Below, piece by piece: positions 9,300-18,278 of a stretch of DNA of 33,592 nucleotides. How positions within the stretch are numbered: the stretch's first letter is position 1; each line of letters begins with the position of its first letter. The position numbers and the translations under genes are program-made. Location of the stretch: positions 1 through 33,592 of the forward strand of contig CAJOOA010000038.1 in assembly GCA_905236055.1 (NCBI GenBank), in the 5' to 3' direction. Under the pieces are notes generated by a model, which searched no databases, was not told the origin of the DNA, and saw nothing but the letters and a program-made list of their open reading frames with translations. Source of the DNA: Candidatus Gastranaerophilales bacterium. GTDB lineage: Bacteria > Cyanobacteriota > Vampirovibrionia > Gastranaerophilales > Gastranaerophilaceae.

Positions 9300-11165
9300 T
9301 TGGAAGAACTGATTTCGGAAAACCTATATTTAATAATTCTGTTGCCGCTCTGGATTTTTCTAATCTTAATGCTCGGGAGATTTTTTGCTGTTTATATAAA
9401 CAAAACTTTAACACATGCCCTTACACTTCTATCCTCCGCAATGGGCGTTATCGCGACACTGGGCTTATACAAATTTTTCACACCAGATAAGATTTACGAA
9501 TACTCTTATCCTTTTTTAAAAATCAATGATTTCGTAGTTCCATTTGGCATACATATTGACCGTATGTCATTAATGTTTACCTCTGTTTTGTTTTTCGTAA
9601 GTCTTTTAATTCAACTGTTTAGCATTTCCTATATGAAAGACAAAAAAAAACAGTACAGATTTTTTGCTCTGCTAAATTTGTTTAATTTTTCTATAGCAGG
9701 ATTATTTTTAAGCCCAAACCTGTTCCAAACATATGTATTTTGGGAATTGGCTGGTGTGGTGTCATATCTTTTGATAGGTTTTGATTATGACCAATTTAAA
9801 AAGTCTGTAGCCGCCAAAAAAGTATTCATAATTAACAGAATCGGAGATACGGCATTTCTTGCAGGAATTACTATGAGTTCGTACTTTTTGTATGAGTACG
9901 CGCCTGTAAAAAGTTTGGCTTCATTATCTTTCTTTGATATAAATACCAGCTCAGTTCTTATAGGAGCATATACGTCAAGACCTTTATTTTTAATTATATG
10001 CTGGCTGTTTTTAACTGCTGCAATTGTAAAATCCGCACAATTACCTTTTTATACATGGTTGCAGGATGCTATGGAAGCAAAACTTCCGGTTAGTGCATTA
10101 TTACACTCCTCCACTCTTGTAGCGTTAGGGATATATTTAACTCTACGGCTTCTACCGTTTTACACTCTTGCACCTATAGTACTAAAATCCGCCACAGTTA
10201 TAGGTATATTAACCGCTTTTGTTTGCTCACTTTCCGCCTGCTCACAAACTGATATGAAAAAAACTCTTGCATATTCAACTTCTGCACAATTCGGTTTAAT
10301 GTTTTTTGCAATAGGAGTTTTGAATATAAAAGCCGCAATAGCGCTTTTCTGCGCTCATGCTTTAATAAAGCCCATGCTTTTCATAACTATTCCTAATGAA
10401 AACGAAAAATGGAATTACACAAACTTCGTACTATTCTTAATTGGCGGCTTATCACTGTCCGGAGTGTTATTTTTAGGAATGCTTTCAAAAGAAATTTTTG
10501 TCTATTCTTTAGGCACAACCGGAAAAACCTTAGTCACAATTCTGTCATTTTTAACCGCATTCTATATAACTAGAATTGCCCTTGTTGCTACTGACAAAAA
10601 CGGTCTTGAAAAAGGGAATGTCAACATTATAGAAATTTTATCGATATCCGGATTTTTAATATTAAATATCGGAATTTATGTTTATTTAAGAAAAATCGGA
10701 GTTTATAAAATAGCCGAGCCGTTTTGGGCAGCAATAACTGCGTGGATTTCGGTTTATATTTTATACACGAAACAGGGCTTCTATAAAATCCCGTTCATCT
10801 ATCCCCTATGCCATGAGGGATTTTATCTTGATAAATTGTATATGACTGTTGTTGTAGGAACTTATAACAAAATTGCAAAACTGTCAGACCTGTTTGAAAC
10901 TAAAATTTTCAGCAATTATAAACCTGCATTGTTATTCTCGAAATGTGGTGTAAAAACGGTTTGCTGGATTGAAGAAAACGTGATGAACAGAGCTGTGAGC
11001 GCAATTGTCAGCTTCTCAAGACAAGTTTCTACGATCAGCAAACAATTGCAGACTAAGAATGTACAGTGGTACAATTTGTACGGATTTATGATAATCACTG
11101 CAATTATAAGCTGTCTCGTTCTTGCTTATATTGCGTTTTTGGCTTACATTGAAGGAGTCGGATAA
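9300..11165 (+). CDS. nuoL: NADH-quinone oxidoreductase subunit L
   Basis: RMSLMFTSVLFFVSLLIQLFSISYM; FWELAGVVSYLLIGF; AAIVKSAQLPFYTWLQDAMEAKLPVSALLHSSTLVALGIYL; TTG start. Confidence 0.94.
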   Translation: MEELISENLYLIILLPLWIFLILMLGRFFAVYINKTLTHALTLLSSAMGVIATLGLYKFFTPDKIYEYSYPFLKINDFVVPFGIHIDRMSLMFTSVLFFVSLLIQLFSISYMKDKKKQYRFFALLNLFNFSIAGLFLSPNLFQTYVFWELAGVVSYLLIGFDYDQFKKSVAAKKVFIINRIGDTAFLAGITMSSYFLYEYAPVKSLASLSFFDINTSSVLIGAYTSRPLFLIICWLFLTAAIVKSAQLPFYTWLQDAMEAKLPVSALLHSSTLVALGIYLTLRLLPFYTLAPIVLKSATVIGILTAFVCSLSACSQTDMKKTLAYSTSAQFGLMFFAIGVLNIKAAIALFCAHALIKPMLFITIPNENEKWNYTNFVLFLIGGLSLSGVLFLGMLSKEIFVYSLGTTGKTLVTILSFLTAFYITRIALVATDKNGLEKGNVNIIEILSISGFLILNIGIYVYLRKIGVYKIAEPFWAAITAWISVYILYTKQGFYKIPFIYPLCHEGFYLDKLYMTVVVGTYNKIAKLSDLFETKIFSNYKPALLFSKCGVKTVCWIEENVMNRAVSAIVSFSRQVSTISKQLQTKNVQWYNLYGFMIITAIISCLVLAYIAFLAYIEGVG

Positions 11166-11166
11166 A

Positions 11167-12648
11167 ATGGATATACTTATTTCTATACCTTTTCTTGTGT
11201 TTTTTCCAATGCTTGCGTCATTTTTTATAATGTCGCCATTGTTTACTAACAATGAAATTTCAATAAGGCGTTTCTCAAAAAGCATTTTTGGATTTATCTT
11301 TTTGTACACAATTTTTCTGCTCGTAATGTTTGATACAGCAAATCCTTTCATCAGTAAAATAAGCTTTTTCGGACTTGATTGGATTCAGGCACTTGGGGTT
11401 CAATTTAGCTTTAAAATCGACGGAATCGGTATGATTCTTGTTTTATTAACCTCATTTATATTTTTTATTTCGGCAATTTCGAGCAAAATGAATATAAGAA
11501 AAAACCATAAATTCTATTATTCAATGCTTTTGCTTTTAATGTCAGCCATTCTGGGAATATTTACAGCAAGCGATATGTTCGTATTCTTTATGTTCTGGGA
11601 ATTGGAACTCATTCCGGCATATTTCCTAATTGGTGGTGATTTTTCTCTTGAAACAAACACTGAAGCGAAAAAATCTGCCATAAAATTTGTTCTTTTCACT
11701 TTCCTAGGAAGTATGGTAATGCTTTTGGGAATACTTCTTTTGCACTATTACAGTTACATGACATCTCAAACGTTAACTGCAAATTTCAGTGAAATATTTA
11801 CCGAAAGAATACCGGTTATTATTAAATTAATAATTTCAGCGTGCTTTATTATCGGTTTCGGGGTAAAACTTCCGATAATACCTTTACACACATGGCTTCC
11901 TGACGCACATACAAATGCACCAACGCCAATCAGCATGGTTCTTGCCGGAATTATGTTAAAAACAGGTGCTTATGGTATATTTCGATTCAACTATCAAATT
12001 ATGAATGACGTATTTCAAATTTTTGCACCCGTTTTAGCAATATTTGCATTGGTTAATATTATTTACACAGCATTTGTGGCTTATGCTCAAACTGATATAA
12101 AAAGAATCGTTGCATATTCCAGTATTTCTAATATGGGATTAATTCTGTTAGGATTATGTGCATTTAATCAGATAGGTTTAAATGCTTCTGTATTCCACAT
12201 GACAGCACACGGATTGGTTACCGCAGGATTATTCATGATTTGCGGAATAGTATACCTCAGATGCAAAACAAGGGATATAAATACGCTGGGAGGTATTGCC
12301 TCAAATATGCCAAGATTATTCGGACTCGCAACGCTAATAGTTTTGGCATCTATAGGGGTTCCTGCTTTTGCACCGTTTATAAGTGAAGTGTTAACGGTAA
12401 TATCAGCCATGTTTTCAAATTTGGGGATAGTACTGAAAGTATCAGCAATCGTTGCGCTTCCGCTTTTGATTATAAGTTCTTGCTATATGCTTAAATTTTT
12501 GCATTGCGGATTTATGGGCGAAAAACAAGAAGCATTCGCAAAGATTAACGATATAACAACCCATGAATTTATAGTTCTTGCTTCCGTTGTTGCAGGACTT
12601 TTGCTTTTCGGAATTTTCCCGAGTGCATTGTTGGGAATGATAGGATAG
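11167..12648 (+). CDS. nuoM: NADH-quinone oxidoreductase subunit M
   Basis: FFMFWELELIPAYFLIG; GVKLPIIPLHTWLPDAHTNAPTPISMVLAGIMLKTGAYG; AYSSISNMG. ATG at 11167, just after the nuoL stop. Confidence 0.95.
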   Translation: MDILISIPFLVFFPMLASFFIMSPLFTNNEISIRRFSKSIFGFIFLYTIFLLVMFDTANPFISKISFFGLDWIQALGVQFSFKIDGIGMILVLLTSFIFFISAISSKMNIRKNHKFYYSMLLLLMSAILGIFTASDMFVFFMFWELELIPAYFLIGGDFSLETNTEAKKSAIKFVLFTFLGSMVMLLGILLLHYYSYMTSQTLTANFSEIFTERIPVIIKLIISACFIIGFGVKLPIIPLHTWLPDAHTNAPTPISMVLAGIMLKTGAYGIFRFNYQIMNDVFQIFAPVLAIFALVNIIYTAFVAYAQTDIKRIVAYSSISNMGLILLGLCAFNQIGLNASVFHMTAHGLVTAGLFMICGIVYLRCKTRDINTLGGIASNMPRLFGLATLIVLASIGVPAFAPFISEVLTVISAMFSNLGIVLKVSAIVALPLLIISSCYMLKFLHCGFMGEKQEAFAKINDITTHEFIVLASVVAGLLLFGIFPSALLGMIG

Positions 12649-12664
12649 AAAGAGGTTATACTGA

Positions 12665-14095
12665 ATGATAAACGATTTTTTTAATATACTTCTTCCGCAA
12701 GGGTGTTTGACAATATTCATACTTCTTCAGCTTTTGATCGGGATGTTTGCCTCTCCAAAATTCCATAAATACGCCCGTTTTATATCCTTAATCGGAATAT
12801 CATTAAGTATTTTGCTTTTATCAACAGTACAAACCGAACCGCAATATTTTGCATTTAAAAATTCCATAATGTCAGACAGTTACACTCAACTGTTTCATTT
12901 TGTTATATTACTTTGCGGATTTTTTATCACACTTCTTACAAAAAAACTCACAAATACATTCAAACAAAGTTCCTATACTTTTAATGCTTTGCTTTTAACA
13001 GCAATACTCGGAGCTTTAAGTATAGTATCAGCAAATGATTTTTTAACACTCTTCATTTCAATTGAATTAATGGCATTTCCAACCTATTTTCTTATAGCTT
13101 CAGCAAAGGGTTATCATTCAAAAGAAGCAGCTTTTAAATATCTTATAACAAGTGCAGTTTCAACAGGTGTATTTCTTTTTGGTGTTTCATATCTCTACGG
13201 AATAACATCATCCTTGAATTTTACGGAAATATATGAAGTATTATCGGAAGGCGAACCTACTCTGATATATTCTTTCGCCAGTGTAATGATAGTTTTCGGT
13301 CTTATATCTAAATTATCAATCTATCCTTTCGCAAATTGGGTCATTGATGTTTATAAAGGAACAGAAACATCCGTTTTGGCGTTTTTATCCACTATACCAA
13401 AACTCGCAATGTTCGGAATATTATGCCGACTTCTTGTATTCCCTCTATCACTCGGATTAGAGCTCCCTTTTATTATTGCAATAATTTCGCTCATTACGGC
13501 AATATGGGCAAATACTTATGCAATAAGAGAAAAAGATGCTAAAGTTATTTTGGCTTGCTCAACTTCCGCAAATATGTCTTATGTTCTTTTGGTTTCCGCA
13601 TTAGTTTCCGTTTATAATTTATCAACCGTAATATTTTATTTATTATGCTATGTGGTTATGAATATTGCTGTTTTTGCATTTTTAAACATTACGGAATACG
13701 AAGATATCGGATTTAATGTTGCAAATTTCAAAGGTTTATTTCACAAAAATCACAGTTTGGGACTTGCTTACACAATCTCGGTTATCGGGCTTGCCGGATT
13801 TCCTATAACTTCCGGCTTCGTCGCCAAAATATATTTATTCTCAGCCATTGTAAATTCAGGGCTCGTATTCATTCCGTTTTTACTTGCTTTACTAATTCTC
13901 ATGGTCGTAGCGCTTTTTTATTATCTGAAATTAATTTTACCAATGTTCGAGAAAGCAACGGTTGATACTAAAGTTTTAAAAGCTTTATATTCACAAAAAT
14001 TTGTGCTGATAATCACAACAGCAATAACCGTTTTAATCGGGGCTTATCCTGAAAAAATAATAGAATTATGCCGATTTGTTGCTTATAACATATAA
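12665..14095 (+). CDS. nuoN: NADH-quinone oxidoreductase subunit N
   Basis: Terminal gene of the operon; FISIELMAFPTYFLIA, EAAFKYLITSAVSTGVFLFGVSYLYG, KLSIYPFANWVIDVYKGTETSVLAFLSTIPKLA, GLAGFPITSGFVAK. Confidence 0.93.
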   Translation: MINDFFNILLPQGCLTIFILLQLLIGMFASPKFHKYARFISLIGISLSILLLSTVQTEPQYFAFKNSIMSDSYTQLFHFVILLCGFFITLLTKKLTNTFKQSSYTFNALLLTAILGALSIVSANDFLTLFISIELMAFPTYFLIASAKGYHSKEAAFKYLITSAVSTGVFLFGVSYLYGITSSLNFTEIYEVLSEGEPTLIYSFASVMIVFGLISKLSIYPFANWVIDVYKGTETSVLAFLSTIPKLAMFGILCRLLVFPLSLGLELPFIIAIISLITAIWANTYAIREKDAKVILACSTSANMSYVLLVSALVSVYNLSTVIFYLLCYVVMNIAVFAFLNITEYEDIGFNVANFKGLFHKNHSLGLAYTISVIGLAGFPITSGFVAKIYLFSAIVNSGLVFIPFLLALLILMVVALFYYLKLILPMFEKATVDTKVLKALYSQKFVLIITTAITVLIGAYPEKIIELCRFVAYNI

Positions 14096-14100
14096 AATAA

Positions 14101-14298
14101 TTAACCGCGTTTTACGACATGTCGAAGCTGTTCGCCATAACTGTTAAAAGTTCCGCAAGTTTCTTCAATTGTATAAGTTACTTCGCTGTCATAAGATTTT
14201 TCTTTTTCTGCAAATTCAACGGCCTTATCCAAATCTTTAAATTCGCCTGCCATATCAGGCTCAAAATATGATGGCTTGTCAATATAAACTTGATACAT
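14101..14298 (-). CDS. small acidic protein of unknown function (65 aa)
   Basis: ORF with good RBS (AGAGGG) before the ATG; no recognised family. Confidence 0.65.
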   Translation of the reverse strand: MYQVYIDKPSYFEPDMAGEFKDLDKAVEFAEKEKSYDSEVTYTIEETCGTFNSYGEQLRHVVKRG

Positions 14299-14352
14299 AG
14301 TAATACCCTCTTTTACAATTTGATTTTAGGTCCAACAAAAAACAGAGTCAAA

Positions 14353-15474
14353 TTATCTGCGATAATTACGATACCTGTTTGCACCTTTTCTTGAGCTTGT
14401 TAATTTCGGCTGTTGTGCGGTTTGTTTTAAAACCACCTTTTTGGTTTTTATCTTCCAACCCGTATTCTTGACCACCTGCGCTATAAAATCCTCCGGATAT
14501 GAATTATTTTTAATAAAGAAGGCATTTCCGTTGTTTATCTCGCGTACAACATCGTTAACATATTTAATAAGATTCTGTTTAATACCTATATCCGGATTAC
14601 ATTCCTCATATTCCGAGAGATTCATATCCCCTTTATCCTGATTATAAAGCCGGCAGGTTAATGCCAAATTCTTCAATTTGTCTTCTCCGCCTTTGGAGTA
14701 AGATTCGATATGTTCAACTGTTGCGGCTGACATATTTAATAATCTTTGGGCAATTTCTTCATGCGAAAATTTGGAATACTTTACAACAAACGCATCATAA
14801 TCTGTGTACGAACGGGGCAAATTGTACCATTTTTTATATATTTCATGAATTTCATTCTTGTACTTTCTTGGAACTTCAAAATCCTTTAACTGGTTAAGAA
14901 GTCCATGCCGGCTAAAGGAACCGTCTTCTACTTTTAAGAGTGCAACATCCCTCAAATAAAAAATCTCCTCAGCCAAATTTTCATCAAATGTCAAAATATA
15001 GTCATTCGTACTATTTAATATCTCTTTCTGCTTATTCTTGAGATTCGTAAGGGCCTCGGGACGTTTTTCCATAAGTATATCCTGAAAGTTTATTTGACCG
15101 CTTGCACCATATTCTTCAAACACATCAAAAACTTTTGTTTCAACATCCAACATGTAGTCTCTGTATCCTTTTAAGAAATTAATGGCCGATTGCGCCGTAT
15201 TTTTTTTGCCCAATTTGGCAAAAATAGTTCTTAATTTATATGGAGATATCATCGGTTTTCTGCTATATGCACAACGCAATCTATCTGTTTGGGATAACAA
15301 CATGGTAGAATTCGCCTGAGCACGAAACATAACGGAATTATACGCAGCCGCAGGTATAAGCATAGCGGCAAAATCAGTACCGCATTTATTTTCATTATAT
15401 ACTTTGTGTTGTCGGTTTGTACGTAATCCCATACAATTGTTAATTGACGGAATCGTACTAAATGAAATTTTCAT
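14353..15474 (-). CDS. hypothetical protein with degenerate HNH-like region
   Basis: TVEHIESYSKGGEDKLKNLALTCRLYNQDKGD resembles the HNH core (DHI.P.S.GG...NL...C..CN..KG); upstream CAYSRKPM resembles a C..CGKP knuckle. Confidence 0.6.
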   Translation of the reverse strand: MKISFSTIPSINNCMGLRTNRQHKVYNENKCGTDFAAMLIPAAAYNSVMFRAQANSTMLLSQTDRLRCAYSRKPMISPYKLRTIFAKLGKKNTAQSAINFLKGYRDYMLDVETKVFDVFEEYGASGQINFQDILMEKRPEALTNLKNKQKEILNSTNDYILTFDENLAEEIFYLRDVALLKVEDGSFSRHGLLNQLKDFEVPRKYKNEIHEIYKKWYNLPRSYTDYDAFVVKYSKFSHEEIAQRLLNMSAATVEHIESYSKGGEDKLKNLALTCRLYNQDKGDMNLSEYEECNPDIGIKQNLIKYVNDVVREINNGNAFFIKNNSYPEDFIAQVVKNTGWKIKTKKVVLKQTAQQPKLTSSRKGANRYRNYRR

Positions 15475-15589
15475 GAATCTCCATTGCCCTATATCCAGTT
15501 TAACGTCTAAAAAGAATAATTTTGCTATTGTATATATAAATCGTTACAAATCTATAGAATTATGATAAAATTTATGCAGTGAGGTGCCT

Positions 15590-16918
15590 ATGAAAGAAAC
15601 TAGCGTTAAATACCCATTTCTAACCAGAGATGTAAAAATATATGAACAAGATAACGGCCATAAAATAGTTTTGGCTTTTAAAGAAGGCGGCATGGTCAAT
15701 GTATCAAGCTGGGTGAAAACCGGGTCTATTAATGAAAACGATAAAAACAACGGAATTTCACACTTTCTTGAACATTTGATGTTTAAAGGAACTCATAAGC
15801 ATAAAGCAGGGGAATTTGACCATATTCTTGAGTCAAAAGGCGCTATTGTTAACGCTGCGACTTGGAAAGATTATACTTTTTACTATGTAACATTACCAAA
15901 AGGTGAAAATAATGAAAATTTTGATCTCGCAATAGAGCTTCATGCAGATATGATGACAGATCCTGTTATTCCGGATTACGAAATGGGTACTCCATTTGAC
16001 GTTAATGACAAAACCGTTACAGATAAACGTGAGCGTCATGTCGTTATAGAAGAAATAAGAATGCGTCAAGACCAACCATGGACAAAGGTTTATAACATAA
16101 CCAACAATGCAATGTATACTTCGCATCCTTATAAAAGGGATGTTATAGGCACTCCGGAAATTATTTCTCAAGTCCCTCAGCAAGAAGTAATGGCTTATTA
16201 CAGAACTTTTTACTCTCCTGAAAATGTCACAACTATTATTGTCGGAGAGTTTGATTTTGAAGAAGTATTAAATAAAGTTATAAAGGCATTCAATTGGGGC
16301 GAAAGACCAATTCCTCCCAAAAGAAATTTAATGCATGATTCACCTGTAAAAGAAACTAAATATATAGAAACCGAATCTAATATAAATTCTTCGTTTATGA
16401 TGTTCGGCTATCTTGGTGTCCCTGCTAAAGATTTAAAAAACCTTATTGCCCTTGAAATGCTTTCGGTAATACTCGGTGAAGGTACAAGCTCGCGGCTTTA
16501 TGTTAACCTTGTTGAAAATATGGAAGAAAACATTTTTAATATTATCAATACAGAAAATTATCCCTTTAGAGATGGAAGTAACTTCTTTATTCAAGCAAAT
16601 TTCAACCCTCAATATAAAGAGAGAGCTGTAGAGCTTGTTAAACAAGAAGTCGAAAAACTAAAAGAAGGAATTACTGAAAGAGAATTAAATAAAGCAAAGA
16701 AAAAACTTAAATCAAATTTTGCATGCGAGGTTGAAACGGTTTCTGAAATAGGAGAATCTATCGGTTATTATATGACCGTTTGTGATGATTTAGCACTTGC
16801 GGAAGAATATATTCCGACTTGTGAATCAATCACGACCGACTACTTGATTGATACGGCAAAAAAATATTTGGATATAAATAATGCTGTAATATCGGTTTTA
16901 GTTCCCAAGCATAATTAA
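15590..16918 (+). CDS. M16 family zinc peptidase (insulinase/processing peptidase-like)
   Basis: HFLEHLMFKGT (HxxEH) with downstream E; C-terminal M16 domain (FMMFGYLGVPAKD...LGEGTSSRLYVNLVE). GTG at 15584 is an alternative start. Confidence 0.92.
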   Translation: MKETSVKYPFLTRDVKIYEQDNGHKIVLAFKEGGMVNVSSWVKTGSINENDKNNGISHFLEHLMFKGTHKHKAGEFDHILESKGAIVNAATWKDYTFYYVTLPKGENNENFDLAIELHADMMTDPVIPDYEMGTPFDVNDKTVTDKRERHVVIEEIRMRQDQPWTKVYNITNNAMYTSHPYKRDVIGTPEIISQVPQQEVMAYYRTFYSPENVTTIIVGEFDFEEVLNKVIKAFNWGERPIPPKRNLMHDSPVKETKYIETESNINSSFMMFGYLGVPAKDLKNLIALEMLSVILGEGTSSRLYVNLVENMEENIFNIINTENYPFRDGSNFFIQANFNPQYKERAVELVKQEVEKLKEGITERELNKAKKKLKSNFACEVETVSEIGESIGYYMTVCDDLALAEEYIPTCESITTDYLIDTAKKYLDINNAVISVLVPKHN

Positions 16919-16921
16919 AAG

Positions 16922-18277
16922 TTAATCCAAATTACTTTTAATAAAAGCTTCTATTTTTTCTAATGCTCTTTTCGAAAGCAACTCTGTCTTGAGCTTTTTA
17001 TTTTTCCTGTCTTTTTTAGGTACATCTATTGGTGAAACAATTGCCCAATTAGAATTAATCGGCTGAGGTGGTAAATATCTTAATGAACCATCTCGCTTGC
17101 TAATGTGTTCCAAATGTGCCTTGTCGGTTATATAGTTAGTCAATGCTCCGAGCATAGTTTCTTTGGGGAACACAACGGGTTCTTTACCAACAATCCTGCG
17201 ATATATATTTATCCCTGCCAAAAGTCCGCCTGTAATAGATTCTGTATAACCTTCCGTTCCTGTGATTTGGCCTGCAAAAAACAACCCTTTCCGATTCTTC
17301 GTTTCAAAGCTTGGGTTTAAAACCACAGAAGAATTTATAAATGTATTTCTGTGCATTACCCCATACCTTACTATATTTGCATTTTCCAAACCCGGAATTG
17401 AGTGTACAAGCTCTTTTTGAGCCCCCCATTTTAAATTCGTCTGAAATCCCACAAGATTAAACAAAGTTTTAGCAGAATTGTCTTGCCTCAACTGAACTAC
17501 AGCGTAATTCTCAACGCCTATTCTTTTATCCACAAGACCTACCGGTTTCATAGGCCCGAACCTCAATGTATCAACCCCTCTTGATGCAAGGACTTCTAAG
17601 GGCAGGCAAGATTCAAAAAACTCTTTCTTATCAACATCATGTTTTTCAATTCGCGGTGCATTAATCAATATATTATAGAAATTTTCGTATTCTTCTTTAT
17701 TCATAGGACAATTAATATAAGATGCATCGCTCTTGTCATATCTTGCTCCCCAAAATGCTTTATCAAAATTTATGGAGTCAATTTCCACAATCGGAGCAAT
17801 TGCATCAAAAAAGTGCAAATGTTCCGTTTGGGTGAATTTTTGTATGCTTTCGGCAAGTTTACCGCTTGTCAAAGGCCCAGAAGCGATTATCACATTACCC
17901 TCTGGAATTTCCGAAATTTCTTCTCGTATTAGTTCAATATTGGGATTCTCTTCTATTTTTTTTGTAACGGCAATTGAAAAGTCTTCTCTTGAAATTGCCA
18001 AAGCATTCCCTGCAGGAACGGAGTTTTCTTTTGCAATTCTAATCAATTCTCCGCCTAGAATTTCCATTTCGGCTTTTAATAAACCACTTGCATTTGTTAT
18101 GTCAAGAGAGCCAAGACTGTTTGAACATACAAATTCCGCACAGTTTCCACTCACATGTGCTCCAGTATTTTTATCTGGACGCATTTCATAAAGCTTAACC
18201 TTAATACCTCTTTTGGCAAGCTGGAGTGCCGCTTCCGAACCTGCAAGCCCCGCCCCGATTATTGTTACTTCGCTCAT
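16922..18277 (-). CDS. trmFO: methylenetetrahydrofolate-tRNA-(uracil-5-)-methyltransferase TrmFO
   Basis: FAD-binding VTIIGAGLAGSEAALQLAKRGIKVKLYEMRP; FVCSNSLGS; FFAGQITGTEGYTESITGGLLAGIN. Confidence 0.95.
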   Translation of the reverse strand: MSEVTIIGAGLAGSEAALQLAKRGIKVKLYEMRPDKNTGAHVSGNCAEFVCSNSLGSLDITNASGLLKAEMEILGGELIRIAKENSVPAGNALAISREDFSIAVTKKIEENPNIELIREEISEIPEGNVIIASGPLTSGKLAESIQKFTQTEHLHFFDAIAPIVEIDSINFDKAFWGARYDKSDASYINCPMNKEEYENFYNILINAPRIEKHDVDKKEFFESCLPLEVLASRGVDTLRFGPMKPVGLVDKRIGVENYAVVQLRQDNSAKTLFNLVGFQTNLKWGAQKELVHSIPGLENANIVRYGVMHRNTFINSSVVLNPSFETKNRKGLFFAGQITGTEGYTESITGGLLAGINIYRRIVGKEPVVFPKETMLGALTNYITDKAHLEHISKRDGSLRYLPPQPINSNWAIVSPIDVPKKDRKNKKLKTELLSKRALEKIEAFIKSNLD

Positions 18278-18278
18278 C

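Noticed and set aside
11016-11351. 111-aa minus-strand ORF over the nuoL/nuoM junction
   Set aside because: Antisense to two conserved genes in a contiguous operon; no support.
17733-18191. 152-aa plus-strand ORF antisense to trmFO
   Set aside because: Fully inside a confidently identified trmFO; low-complexity Ser/Ile-rich translation typical of antisense frames; no RBS or family.
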